Shown: piece after piece, positions 33,629-41,841 of the stretch
Numbering within the stretch: position 1 is the stretch's first letter
Layout: each line of letters starts with the position of its first letter
NCBI GenBank assembly: GCA_031399165.1
Contig: JANNOO010000046.1
Coordinates: 1-64,000 of the forward strand
From: JAKFWI01 sp031399165
GTDB lineage: Bacteria > Pseudomonadota > Alphaproteobacteria > Caulobacterales > Aquidulcibacteraceae
Direction of reading: 5' to 3'
DNA length: 64,000 nucleotides
Notes under the pieces: generated by a model
What the model saw: only the letters and a program-made list of their open reading frames with translations
Told to the model about the DNA's origin: nothing
The model's database searches: none
Translations under genes and position numbers: made by a program

Positions 33629-34267
33629 TCACGCCTGCGCGGCGGCGAACAGGTCGTTGAATCGCTTTACCGCTTCTGCGGGCCCGCCGGGATAGCGCCA
33701 AACTCCGGCGGACACGGCGATAAAATCGGCGCCGGCGCGTATCAGGGGCTCTGCGTTATCGAGCGTGACGCCACCTATGGCGACGCTCGACGTCTCCATC
33801 GTCTCGGCCCAAACCTCCAATGTCTCGATGTCGGCGCGGATTTGCGCGTCCTTCGTGGCGGTGGGATAGAAAGCGCCGAACGCCACGTAATCGGCGCCGG
33901 CTTCGGCCGCTTCCATCGCGAGGTGGCGCGAGTTGTGACAGGTGACGCCGACAATGCGGTTGTCGCCCATGATCGCGCGGGCCTCGGCATAGGGCGTATC
34001 CTGCTGGCCGACATGCACGCCGTCAGCGCCGAGTTCGGCCGCTAGATCGGGCCGGTCGTTTAGGATAAAGGCCGCTCCCGAATCCTGCGTCATCTGCATC
34101 AGCGCGCCGGCGGCGGCGCGCACGGCCTCGTCCGACGCGTCCTTCACCCTTAATTGCACCGCCGCCACCGGGCCGCCGGACAGCGCGGTTTCGAGGTCTC
34201 GCGCGAACGCCCGCAGATCGAAGGTTGGGGGCGTGACAAGGTAAAGCTGGCAGGGCGAACTGGGCAT
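33629..34267 (-). CDS. thiE: Thiamine phosphate synthase
   Basis: 212 aa TIM barrel. Joins HMP-PP and HET-P to thiamine phosphate. GPVAAVQLRVKD, AFILNDRPDLAAELGADGVHVGQQD, GVTCHN (normally G-S-HN-like), GADYVAFGAFYPTATK and GGVTLDNAEPLIRAGADFIAVSAGV follow the family order. No other thi gene nearby and no TPP riboswitch recognised upstream. Confidence 0.93.
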   Translation of the reverse strand: MPSSPCQLYLVTPPTFDLRAFARDLETALSGGPVAAVQLRVKDASDEAVRAAAGALMQMTQDSGAAFILNDRPDLAAELGADGVHVGQQDTPYAEARAIMGDNRIVGVTCHNSRHLAMEAAEAGADYVAFGAFYPTATKDAQIRADIETLEVWAETMETSSVAIGGVTLDNAEPLIRAGADFIAVSAGVWRYPGGPAEAVKRFNDLFAAAQA

Positions 34268-34322
34268 CGCGCGGTTGCTTGGGCTAGGTTAAGCTCCAGT
34301 GCAAGGCGGCGGGGGGTAGGCC

Positions 34323-34946
34323 ATGCGAATTTTTCTGATCGCCGGTTTGGCGCTGCTGGCGTCCTGCCAGACCATGTCGCCAGAGGCCTGCCAGACGGCA
34401 AATTGGCGCGCGCTTGGCGAAGTGGACGGCGCCGCCGGGGCTACCCTTTCAAAATTCGAGGCGCGGCAGAACGATTGCGCCAAGACCGGCGTCACCGCCG
34501 ATTTCGCGTCCTATGCGCTGGGGCGCGACTACGGCTTGCAGACGTTCTGCCAGCCCGCTTCGGGCTTCCGCGCGGGGCTCAGCGGCTATTCCTATGCCGG
34601 CGTCTGCACAGGCCACATGGAAGCCGATTTCATGCTTGGCTATAGCGATGGCGCGCGCGCCTATGCGGCGCGCCAGGAGATGTCGAGCGCCGAGAGCGCG
34701 GTAGCTTCCGCGCGCAGCGAACGCGATCGGTTGCAGGACAAGATTAAGGCGTTCGAGGAAACGCTGCGCAAGCCCGGCGCGACCGATGCGGAAAAAGCCG
34801 AAGCCCGCAGACGGATCAACGAAGTGCAGGACGACCTGCGCCGCGCCCGCGATCGTATCCGCGATGCGGAGAGCGACAGAGATCGCGCAGGCTATGGGCT
34901 GGATCGCGTACGGTTTGACATCGGGAGCCGGTGGGGTAGCTGGTAG
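34323..34946 (+). CDS. DUF2799 lipoprotein
   Basis: 207 aa, lipobox LLASC at residues ~11-15. The DUF2799 core has WRALGEVDGAAG, YALGRDYGLQTFCQP, GFRAGLSGYSYAGVC and DFMLGYSDGARAY. The last ~90 residues are a charged coiled coil (SAESAVASARSERDRLQDKI, then DDLRRARDRIRDAESD). Likely a periplasmic lipoprotein of unknown function. Confidence 0.85.
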   Translation: MRIFLIAGLALLASCQTMSPEACQTANWRALGEVDGAAGATLSKFEARQNDCAKTGVTADFASYALGRDYGLQTFCQPASGFRAGLSGYSYAGVCTGHMEADFMLGYSDGARAYAARQEMSSAESAVASARSERDRLQDKIKAFEETLRKPGATDAEKAEARRRINEVQDDLRRARDRIRDAESDRDRAGYGLDRVRFDIGSRWGSW

Positions 34947-34972
34947 CGCACTAGAGTAGGAAAGGGAGTGGC

Positions 34973-35335
34973 ATGAAGACTTTTATGGCAGTTTATCTCG
35001 GCACGGCGCCCGGCGCACAGAGCGAGAACTCGGCGTGGGGTAAGCTCGACGAAGCAACGCGAAACGAGCGCGCCGCCGCCGGCATGAAGGCTTGGCAGGA
35101 TTGGCAAATCAAGCACGCGGACATCATCGTTCAGGATGGCGGTCCGCTCGGCAAAACCAAGCGGGCAAACCCGAACGGTATTGCCGACGCCAAAAATGCG
35201 ATGACCGGCTACGTCGTCGTGCGCGCGGATTCCCATGAGGCGGCGGCGCTCCTGTTCGAAAACCACCCGCATTTCACGATGTTTCCAGGCGAGGCCGTAG
35301 AGATTATGGAATGCCTGCCGATGCCGGGGCGCTAA
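34973..35335 (+). CDS. YCII-related (YciI-like) protein
   Basis: 120 aa dimeric ferredoxin-like fold. KTFMAVYLGTAPG, NERAAAGMKAWQDWQIKH and GGPLGKTKRA, then AMTGYVVVRADSHEAAALLF and a final EIMECLPMPG match the YCII-related family. Enzymatic role unknown. Good AGGGAG ribosome site. Ends at a 15-bp bidirectional terminator shared with fba. Confidence 0.85.
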   Translation: MKTFMAVYLGTAPGAQSENSAWGKLDEATRNERAAAGMKAWQDWQIKHADIIVQDGGPLGKTKRANPNGIADAKNAMTGYVVVRADSHEAAALLFENHPHFTMFPGEAVEIMECLPMPGR

Positions 35336-35347
35336 AGCCACGGCCGA

Positions 35348-35383
35348 AAACAAAGGCCCGGCGATAAAGCCGGGCCTTTGTTT
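35348..35383. terminator. Bidirectional terminator between YCII-like gene and fba
   Basis: Perfect 15-bp stem, AAACAAAGGCCCGGC (35348-35362) and its complement at 35369-35383, loop GATAAA. A-rich on one side and T-rich on the other, so it works for both convergent transcripts. Confidence 0.92.
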
Positions 35384-35400
35384 GTCTTGCGTTTCGGTGT

Positions 35401-36486
35401 TTACGCCGCCTTCGCCGCCGCTTTGCCGATCTTCGCATCAAGCTCGCCGCTGAGATAGCGCTTCGCCATTTGCGCGGTGGAGAGCGGTTTGATCTTGCTG
35501 GCCATGCCTTCGGCGCCGAATTCCTGGAAGCGCTGGATGCAGACCTTGCGCATCGCTTCTTTCGCGGGCTTCAAATAGGCGCGCGGATCGAATTCGCCGG
35601 GATGTTCGGCGAAATATTTACGGATCGCGCCGGTGATCGCCATGCGGTTGTCGGTGTCGATATTGATCTTGCGCACGCCATGCTTGATGCCGCGCTGGAT
35701 TTCCTCGACCGGCACGCCCCAGGTTTGCGGCATTACGCCGCCATGGGCGTTGATCACGTCCTGCAGATCCTGCGGCACGGACGAAGAGCCATGCATCATG
35801 AGGTGCGTGTTGGGCAGGCGGCGGTGAATCTCTTCGATCACGTTCATTGCCAGCACCGCGCCATCAGGCTTGCGTGAGAACTTGTAGGCACCGTGGCTTG
35901 TGCCCATCGCAACGGCGAGCGCATCGACCTGCGTGCTCTTCACGAAATCGACTGCTTGATCGGGATCGGTGAGCAATTGGGAATGATCGAGCCTGCCGTC
36001 GAAGCCGTGGCCGTCTTCCTTGTCGCCCATGCCGGTCTCGAGATTGCCAAGCACGCCTAGCTCGCCTTCGACCGAGACGCCGCAGGCGTGGGCCATATCG
36101 ACGGTCTGCTTGGTCACGGCGACGTTGTATTCGTAATCGGCGGGCGATTTGCCGTCGGCCTTGAGCGAGCCGTCCATCATCACGGAGGTGAAGCCGTACT
36201 GGATGGCCGTCGCACACGTGGCGGGCGAGTTACCGTGGTCCTGGTGCATGCAGACCGGGATGTTCGGGTAAAGCTCGACCAGCGCATCGATCAGACGCGC
36301 GAGCACGATATCGTTGGCGTAGGAGCGGGCGCCGCGGCTGGCCTGGATGATAACGGGCGCGTCAACCTTCTCGGCCGCCTCAAGGATCGCGAGACCCTGT
36401 TCCATATTGTTAATGTTGAACGCCGGAAGGCCGTAATCATGCTCGGCGGCGTGGTCGAGAAGCTGTCTTAGCGTGATGCGGGCCAT
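35401..36486 (-). CDS. fba: Class II fructose-bisphosphate aldolase
   Basis: 361 aa from ATG 36486 (MARITLRQLLDHAAEHDYG). Zinc-dependent aldolase: HQDHG (VCMHQDHGNSPATC) holds one zinc His and the Asp; GVSVEGELGVLGNLETG is typical of the long Calvin-cycle/glycolysis subtype; LMMHGSSSVPQDLQD and NIDTDNRMAITGAIRKY complete the active site. Final gene of the gap-pgk-fba block. Longer open frame upstream is not family-like. Confidence 0.96.
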   Translation of the reverse strand: MARITLRQLLDHAAEHDYGLPAFNINNMEQGLAILEAAEKVDAPVIIQASRGARSYANDIVLARLIDALVELYPNIPVCMHQDHGNSPATCATAIQYGFTSVMMDGSLKADGKSPADYEYNVAVTKQTVDMAHACGVSVEGELGVLGNLETGMGDKEDGHGFDGRLDHSQLLTDPDQAVDFVKSTQVDALAVAMGTSHGAYKFSRKPDGAVLAMNVIEEIHRRLPNTHLMMHGSSSVPQDLQDVINAHGGVMPQTWGVPVEEIQRGIKHGVRKINIDTDNRMAITGAIRKYFAEHPGEFDPRAYLKPAKEAMRKVCIQRFQEFGAEGMASKIKPLSTAQMAKRYLSGELDAKIGKAAAKAA

Positions 36487-36524
36487 GTCTACCTTCGTCC
36501 CTTGATACCCCAATCGTGCAAAAT

Positions 36525-36665
36525 CTATTCCGCCGCGGCGCGCTGCGCGGCTTCTTCCGCCGTGCGCTGTCGTTTGTCGCGGGCCGCGTCCTGACGCTCG
36601 CCTATCCAGAGCAGGAGAGCGAAGAAAAGAAGGCCGGCAAATGATCCCCAAAAGCCGTCAATCAT
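36525..36665 (-). CDS. Small single-helix membrane protein
   Basis: 46 aa: MIDGFWGSFAGLLFFALLLW starts with a membrane helix, then a charged tail rich in Arg/Ala/Glu (GERQDAARDKRQRTAEEAAQ). Its ATG follows the stop of the 36666-36884 gene with no gap. It sits between that gene and fba. Likely real because of the hydrophobic start and the tight coupling; function unknown. No homologue recognised. Confidence 0.6.
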   Translation of the reverse strand: MIDGFWGSFAGLLFFALLLWIGERQDAARDKRQRTAEEAAQRAAAE

Positions 36666-36884
36666 CTAGTCCTCCAGGGATTCGAGAAGCCGCATGGCGT
36701 GGCGATGGAAAATATACGCCACCATGCCGGCGATGACCAATTTTACGGCGCCTTCGATGGTCAGCACGCCCACGACCGCCGGCTGGATAACGCCAACGGC
36801 AAGAAAGCCTAGCCCAACGGCGTTAAAGCTCGTCGCTTGCAGCTTTGTGCGCTCATTTCGCGCAACCTTGCCGATCCCGCGCAT
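36666..36884 (-). CDS. Small membrane protein, function unknown
   Basis: 72 aa with two membrane segments (NAVGLGFLAVGVIQPAVVGV and VKLVIAGMVAYIFH). Ends directly before the next small membrane ORF. It lies between pgk and fba. No family recognised; the position suggests co-expression with glycolytic genes but not a role in catalysis. Confidence 0.65.
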   Translation of the reverse strand: MRGIGKVARNERTKLQATSFNAVGLGFLAVGVIQPAVVGVLTIEGAVKLVIAGMVAYIFHRHAMRLLESLED

Positions 36885-36927
36885 GTCCGATCCCGGATTA
36901 ACCCCACGCCATGCTAGCGGCTCGTGA

Positions 36928-38142
36928 TCAGGTTGTCTTCAGCGCCTCAACCCCCGGCAGGGGCTTGCCTTCCATCCATTCCAGGAACGCGCCGCCTGCC
37001 GTCGAAATGAAGGTAAAATCGTCGGCCACCCCCGCATGGTTCATGGCCGAAACCGTGTCGCCGCCGCCAGCGACAGCGATCAGCTTGCCTTCCTTGGCCA
37101 GCTTCGCCGCTTCTTGCGCGGCTTCCACGGTGCCCTTGTCGAAAGGCGGGATTTCGAACACGCCGAGCGGACCGTTCCAAATCAGCGTCTTTGAATTCGC
37201 CATGGCGCGTTTCAGGCGGGCCACCGTCTCCGGGCCTGCATCGAGAATGCGCTCATGCTCGTCGACATTGCCGAGCGCGCGCACGCGCGTCGGCACGCCC
37301 GCGGCCATCTGTTCGGCCACGACGATGTCGATCGGCAGGAACAGCTTGCAATTGTTCTGGCCGGCAAGGCGGATGATCTCGCGCGCGGTTTCGGCGAGAT
37401 CCTTCTCGCAGTACGACGCGCCCACGTCATGGCCCTGCGCATAAAGGAACGTGTTGGCCATGCCGCCGCCAATGGCGAGCTTGTCCAGCTTGGTCACGAG
37501 GTTCTTCAGCAGGTCGAGCTTGCTCGATACCTTGGAGCCGCCAACAATGGCGAGCACCGGGCGCTCCGGATCGCCCAGAGCGCGGTCGAGATAGTCCAGC
37601 TCTCGCTCCATGCTCTTGCCGGCATAAGCCGGTACGAGGTGCGCAACGCCCTCGGTGGAAGCGTGCGCGCGGTGCGCGGCGGAGAACGCGTCGTTGACAT
37701 AGATATCGCCGAGCTTCGCCATTTCCGCGGCCAGCGCCGGATCGTTCTTTTCTTCGCCGGCGTGGAAGCGCGTGTTTTCTAGCAGGATCACGCCGCCGGG
37801 CGCCAGCGCGCCGATCGCCTTGGCGGCCTCTGGCCCGACGCAATCATCGGCGAACGCCACTGGCGCACCGAGCAGTTTGGACAACGGCCCCGCCACCGGC
37901 TTCAGTGACATTTCCGGCACGCGCTTGCCTTTCGGCCGGTCGAAATGCGCCAGCAGCGCGATCTTCGCGCCTCGCTTGCGCAGCGCTTCGATCGTCGGCA
38001 GGGCGGCGCGCAGGCGGGTATCGTCGCTGACTAGTCTTTCGTCGTTCGGGCCGTGCGTCATCGGCACGTTGAAATCCACGCGCACGAGCGCACGCTTGTT
38101 GTTCAGGTCGGCCTCGTCGAGGCGGCGGAACTTGCCCATCAT
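36928..38142 (-). CDS. pgk: Phosphoglycerate kinase
   Basis: 404 aa, typical two-domain PGK. RALVRVDFNVPMTHG, GAKIALLAHFDRPKGK (usually SHLGRP, variant FDRP), ENTRFHAGEEKND, FSAAHRAHASTEGVA, VGGSKVSSKLDLLKNL, and the nucleotide-site WNGPLGVFEIPPF and GGGDTVSAMNHAG. Makes ATP from 1,3-bisphosphoglycerate. The HLGRP to HFDRP variant is also seen in alphaproteobacteria. Confidence 0.97.
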   Translation of the reverse strand: MMGKFRRLDEADLNNKRALVRVDFNVPMTHGPNDERLVSDDTRLRAALPTIEALRKRGAKIALLAHFDRPKGKRVPEMSLKPVAGPLSKLLGAPVAFADDCVGPEAAKAIGALAPGGVILLENTRFHAGEEKNDPALAAEMAKLGDIYVNDAFSAAHRAHASTEGVAHLVPAYAGKSMERELDYLDRALGDPERPVLAIVGGSKVSSKLDLLKNLVTKLDKLAIGGGMANTFLYAQGHDVGASYCEKDLAETAREIIRLAGQNNCKLFLPIDIVVAEQMAAGVPTRVRALGNVDEHERILDAGPETVARLKRAMANSKTLIWNGPLGVFEIPPFDKGTVEAAQEAAKLAKEGKLIAVAGGGDTVSAMNHAGVADDFTFISTAGGAFLEWMEGKPLPGVEALKTT

Positions 38143-38151
38143 TTCTTCGGC

Positions 38152-38655
38152 TCAGCCAATAAAGTCGCGCTTACCCAGCGGCACGCCGTTATGGCGCAGG
38201 ATCAAATAAGTCGTGGTGATGTGGAACATGATGTTCGGCATCGCCACCTTGGTCAGGTAGATGGCGCCCGGCTCGGTTTCTTTCGTCGTCGGCGAGGTGC
38301 TGAACGTGACCGGGCGGATCTCGGCGCCTTCCATCGCTTCGGGGTTGATCGCGGCCAGAATGTCGAGCGTGCGCTTGATCAGGGCGCGCGAGGATTCGAG
38401 CGTCGCGGGGCCGCGTTCGTAATCCGGCGGCTCCGCGCCAGCCAGACGGCAGCCGAGATTCTTTGCGAATGAACAGGCGATGAATATCTGCGCGCCGAGC
38501 GGGAACATGTCCGGCGCCAGGCGCGATTGCATGAGCACGTCGATGTCGAATTTCTTTTCGGCCGCGTAGGCTTCTGCCTTGTCCAGCATGGCGAGGGTAT
38601 TGTTCAGCGCGCGCGTGCAGGCGCCGACGCTGGCATCGTAAATAAATGATGTCAT
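38152..38655 (-). CDS. DUF1993 protein
   Basis: 167 aa. ASVGACTRALNNTLAMLDKAE, MFPLGAQIFIACSFAKN and FHITTTYLILRHNGVPLGKRDFI (shown in part: TTTYLILRHNGVPLGK) match DUF1993, a DinB-like four-helix fold without known activity. Its ATG overlaps the stop of the 38652-38936 gene, and it lies 9 bases before pgk downstream. Confidence 0.9.
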   Translation of the reverse strand: MTSFIYDASVGACTRALNNTLAMLDKAEAYAAEKKFDIDVLMQSRLAPDMFPLGAQIFIACSFAKNLGCRLAGAEPPDYERGPATLESSRALIKRTLDILAAINPEAMEGAEIRPVTFSTSPTTKETEPGAIYLTKVAMPNIMFHITTTYLILRHNGVPLGKRDFIG

Positions 38656-38936
38656 CTGTTTCCCCCAGGTATCAGCGATCCAATGCCGTAAGCGCAGGCA
38701 AGAAATACAAGAATCAGCGCCAGCGAAACTGCCGCAGAAACCACCAGTTTCGCCGTGCTCATCCCGGCGAGATGTTTGAGTCCAGCGCGCCGGTTCCATA
38801 TCCAATAGCCGATCATCGCCGCGGCGTGCAGCGCCAGCTGCCAGATCGGGGCGCGGGTCCAGCCCAGCACGCCCGCCACAGCGACAAAGCCAAGCTCAAC
38901 CGCTGCATTGACCACGTTCGGCTGACGAGCCGCCAC
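38652..38936 (-). CDS. Small three-helix membrane protein
   Basis: 94 aa: NAAVELGFVAVAGVLGW, LALHAAAMIGYWIW and LVVSAAVSLALILVFLACAYG are membrane segments. ATGA overlap with the DUF1993 gene indicates translational coupling. Function unknown; it links gap to DUF1993-pgk. Confidence 0.7.
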   Translation of the reverse strand: MAARQPNVVNAAVELGFVAVAGVLGWTRAPIWQLALHAAAMIGYWIWNRRAGLKHLAGMSTAKLVVSAAVSLALILVFLACAYGIGSLIPGGNR

Positions 38937-38940
38937 CGCG

Positions 38941-39948
38941 CTAAATCAGCTTGGCGAACGCGACCGCCGTATCGCTCATGCGGTTCGAGAAGCCCCACTC
39001 ATTGTCGTACCAGCTAAGGATCGAGACCATCGTTCCTTCCATTACCTTCGTCTGATCCATGTGGAAGATCGAGGAATGGGGGTCGTGGTTGAAGTCCATC
39101 GAGACGTTCGGCGCATTGGTGTAGCCGAGCACGCCTTTCAGCGGACCATCCGCGGCCGCCTTGATAAGAGCGTTGATTTCCTTCGTGTCCGTCGCGCGCT
39201 TGGCGATGAATTTGAAATCCACCACCGACACGTTCGGCGTCGGCACGCGGATCGACATGCCGTCCAGCCTGCCCTTGAGATCGGGGATCACGAGGCCGAT
39301 TGCTTTCGCAGCGCCCGTGGAGGTCGGGATCATGTTCAACGCGGCGGCGCGGGCGCGGTAAAGATCCTTGTGCATCTGATCCAGCGTCGGCTGATCGTTC
39401 GTATAGGAATGGATTGTTGTCATCATGCCGTGATCGATGCCGATCGCGTCGTGCAGCACCTTCACCACCGGCGCGAGGCAGTTCGTGGTGCATGAGGCGT
39501 TGGAGATTACCTTGTGATCCTTGGTCAGGCCCTGATGGTTGACGCCATAGACGACCGTGAAATCCGCGCCATCTGCCGGGGCCGAAACGATGACGCGTTT
39601 GGCGCCGGCGTCGAGGTGGGCGGCAGCCTTGTCGCGCGCGGTGAATATGCCTGTGCATTCCATCGCCATGTCGACGTCGAGGGCGCTGTGCGGCAATTCA
39701 GCCGGATTTTTGATTGCGGTGACTTTGATCGGCTTGCCGTTGACGATGATCGAATCGCCTTCGATCTCGACGTCAGCCGGGAAGCGGCCGTGGACGCTGT
39801 CAAAACGGAGCAGGTGGGCGTTGGTTTCGACCGGGCCGAGATCATTAATCGCGACGATCTCTACATCTGTCCGTCCGCTTTCAACGACGGCGCGAAGTAC
39901 GTTGCGCCCAATTCGCCCAAAACCGTTGATAGCAACCCGCACGCCCAT
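38941..39948 (-). CDS. gap: Glyceraldehyde-3-phosphate dehydrogenase
   Basis: 335 aa from ATG 39948 with AAAAGGAG upstream. VRVAINGFGRIGRNVLRAV is the NAD site; catalytic Cys in SNASCTTNCLAPVV; TTIHSYTNDQP, and the C-terminal SWYDNEWGFSNRM. NAD-dependent class I GAPDH of glycolysis/gluconeogenesis, first gene of the block. Longer upstream frame not family-like. Confidence 0.97.
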   Translation of the reverse strand: MGVRVAINGFGRIGRNVLRAVVESGRTDVEIVAINDLGPVETNAHLLRFDSVHGRFPADVEIEGDSIIVNGKPIKVTAIKNPAELPHSALDVDMAMECTGIFTARDKAAAHLDAGAKRVIVSAPADGADFTVVYGVNHQGLTKDHKVISNASCTTNCLAPVVKVLHDAIGIDHGMMTTIHSYTNDQPTLDQMHKDLYRARAAALNMIPTSTGAAKAIGLVIPDLKGRLDGMSIRVPTPNVSVVDFKFIAKRATDTKEINALIKAAADGPLKGVLGYTNAPNVSMDFNHDPHSSIFHMDQTKVMEGTMVSILSWYDNEWGFSNRMSDTAVAFAKLI

Positions 39949-40098
39949 ATTTGCTCCTTTTCGACCCCAAGTAAGCAAAATATGCGCCCAGGCCGTTGTG
40001 GAAAGTGCGGTGTTTAGGCAGGTTCCGCGGCCCCGTCCACAGCGCCGAGGCCGGACGAATGGTCGCCCGGGGAACACCTGGCGTTATGAGGAGATCAA

Positions 40099-40260
40099 AT
40101 GGCCAAGCAGAAAGTCCCAGCCAAGCCCGCCGACAAACGCATCAGCGAGGCGTTTTCGGCGCTCGAGGCAGAATTGGACAAGTACGGCAAGGCGCCGGCT
40201 GAGCGCGCGGCGCTTAAGGCGTCTGTGGCCAAGCTGCGCGAAGCGGTCGGCAAGGTCTGA
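40099..40260 (+). CDS. Small coiled-coil protein upstream of the 6S RNA
   Basis: 53 aa from ATG with TGAGGAGATC upstream. MAKQKVPAKPADKRISEAFS then a helix with heptad spacing (LEAELDKYGKAPAERAALKA, KLREAVGKV). In many alphaproteobacteria small coiled-coil/ZapA-type genes precede the 6S RNA and 5-FTHF cyclo-ligase; this could be a shortened member, but no family was identified with certainty. Confidence 0.65.
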   Translation: MAKQKVPAKPADKRISEAFSALEAELDKYGKAPAERAALKASVAKLREAVGKV

Positions 40261-40274
40261 CCCGCGCCTTGAGC

Positions 40275-40440
40275 CGAGGCGGCCTCAGCCCTACGTTACG
40301 CGCGGGCGGTTGCTGCAGCGTGCGAGAAGCGCAAGCATCTCTCGGGCCGTACATTCTCTCCAGGGAGCTGTCCCTGACCCGGGCCCTGGCCTGGGTCACA
40401 TGGCGCCCACCTAGCGTGCTAGGGTCTGAGGGGATGAGTC
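40275..40440 (+). ncRNA. ssrS: Probable 6S RNA
   Basis: No protein gene fits this gap directly upstream of the 5-formyl-THF cyclo-ligase gene, the conserved place of 6S RNA. The ends pair: CCTCAGCCCTA (40283-40293) with TAGGGTCTGAGG (40420-40431, one bulge). A long hairpin GACCCGGGCC-ct-GGCCTGGGTC (40376-40397) lies inside, and unpaired sides in between could form the large bubble that mimics an open promoter and binds sigma-70 RNA polymerase. The length of about 155-165 nt is right. Exact ends are estimates; a covariance search would settle it. Confidence 0.72.
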
Positions 40441-40477
40441 GCATTCACGGCGCAGGTGGCGCCGCCCGCTTAACCCG

Positions 40478-41047
40478 ATGAGCGAAGCCTCGCTCGAAAG
40501 CCGCAAGGCCGAGGCGCGGCGCATGGCGCGCGCCAAGCGTCAGGCCGGCGCCGATCCGCAAGCGGCGCGCCTTCTTATCAGGATGTTTCCGCCAACCCTT
40601 GCTGGTGCGGGGGTCATTGCCGGCTATTGGCCGTTGGGTTCGGAAATCGACCCAAGGCCTCTTTTGCTGACGCTGGGCGAAGTGGGTGCGCCGCTGGCGC
40701 TGCCGCGCGTGGATCACCGCGACGGCCCCTTTAGCTTCCGCTGCTGGAAGGACGGGGACGCGCTTTCTCCGGATTCGTTCGGCATTCTCTCACCGGCGCC
40801 TAGCGCCGCGGCGGTGCAGCCGGTGATCATCCTGACCCCGCTGCTGGCGTTCGACCGGGCAGGCGGGCGGCTCGGCCAGGGCGGCGGCCATTACGACCGG
40901 GTGCTGGCCAGCCTGAAACCCAGAGGCGCGATCGCCGTGGGCCTGGCCTATGCCATCCAGGAGGTCGTCGAGGTTCCCACCGGCGCGCACGATCAGCGGC
41001 TGGACTGGATCATTACGGAACGCGAAGCGATTAGGGTGCGGGCGTGA
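40478..41047 (+). CDS. 5-formyltetrahydrofolate cyclo-ligase
   Basis: 189 aa. Converts 5-formyl-THF to 5,10-methenyl-THF with ATP. ARRMARAKRQAGADPQAA at the start, GYWPLGSEIDPRPLL, and the phosphate-binding GGRLGQGGGHYDRVLA region with CRDWITT-like LDWIITER. In bacteria it follows the 6S RNA gene, as here. Confidence 0.93.
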   Translation: MSEASLESRKAEARRMARAKRQAGADPQAARLLIRMFPPTLAGAGVIAGYWPLGSEIDPRPLLLTLGEVGAPLALPRVDHRDGPFSFRCWKDGDALSPDSFGILSPAPSAAAVQPVIILTPLLAFDRAGGRLGQGGGHYDRVLASLKPRGAIAVGLAYAIQEVVEVPTGAHDQRLDWIITEREAIRVRA

Positions 41048-41094
41048 CAGCGCCGGGCAAAACCCACTAGAAGCGCCCCGCTTGAGGAACATCC

Positions 41095-41841
41095 ATGGCC
41101 GGCCATTCCAAATTCGCCAACATCCAGCACCGCAAGGGCGCACAGGATAAACGGCGTGCGTTGCAATTCACAAAACTGGCGCGCGAGATCCAGGCGGCGG
41201 TGAAGCTGGGCGGATCTGATCCCGGCTCCAATGCGCGGCTCTACCGCGCCATCGCCGCCGCGCGCGCCGAGAGCATGCCGAAGGACAATATCCAGCGCGC
41301 CGTGGATCGCGGCGCCGGCGGCGGGCAGGAAGATTACAAAGAAGTGCGCTACGAAGGATTCGGCCCCGGCGGCGTCGGCGTGATCGTCGAATGCCTGACT
41401 GACAATCTGAACCGTACCGCTGGCGATGTGCGCGCCGCCTTCACCAAAAGCGGCGGCAATCTGGGCCAGTCCAATTCCGTGACCGTCGGCTTCAATCACG
41501 TCAGCGAAATCCGTTATCCGCTCGCCGCCGCCAGCGAAGACGCGATGATGGAGGCGGCGATCGATGCCGGCGCGGAGGATGTCGCCATCGAGGGTGAGGA
41601 GCACGTGATCACGTGCGAGCGCAATGCGCTGAGCGAAGTCTCGCGCGCGCTGACCGCCAAATTCGGCGATCCGGCCAGCGCCAAATTCGTCTGGCGCGCG
41701 CAGAACGAAGTGCCGGTCTCTGGCGACGCCGCCGCCACGCTGATCAAGCTGATCGGCCAGCTCGAAGATCTGGACGACGTGCAGACCGTCTACACAAACC
41801 TCGACATCTCTGACGAAGAGATGGCGACGCTGAACGTTTAG
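41095..41841 (+). CDS. yebC: YebC/PmpR-family protein
   Basis: 248 aa, full-length. AGHSKFANIQHRKGAQDKRR is the family start; MPKDNIQRAVDRGAG and GFGPGGVGVIVECLTDN follow; C-terminal DVQTVYTNLDI. Members act as transcription regulators or in translation of proline-rich motifs. Overlaps the convergent radical SAM gene by 4 bases. Confidence 0.95.
   Translation: MAGHSKFANIQHRKGAQDKRRALQFTKLAREIQAAVKLGGSDPGSNARLYRAIAAARAESMPKDNIQRAVDRGAGGGQEDYKEVRYEGFGPGGVGVIVECLTDNLNRTAGDVRAAFTKSGGNLGQSNSVTVGFNHVSEIRYPLAAASEDAMMEAAIDAGAEDVAIEGEEHVITCERNALSEVSRALTAKFGDPASAKFVWRAQNEVPVSGDAAATLIKLIGQLEDLDDVQTVYTNLDISDEEMATLNV

Noticed and set aside
34200..34330. TPP riboswitch for thiE
   Set aside because: The gap is under 60 bases and lacks the CTGAGA and ACCTGA-type motifs of the thi-box.
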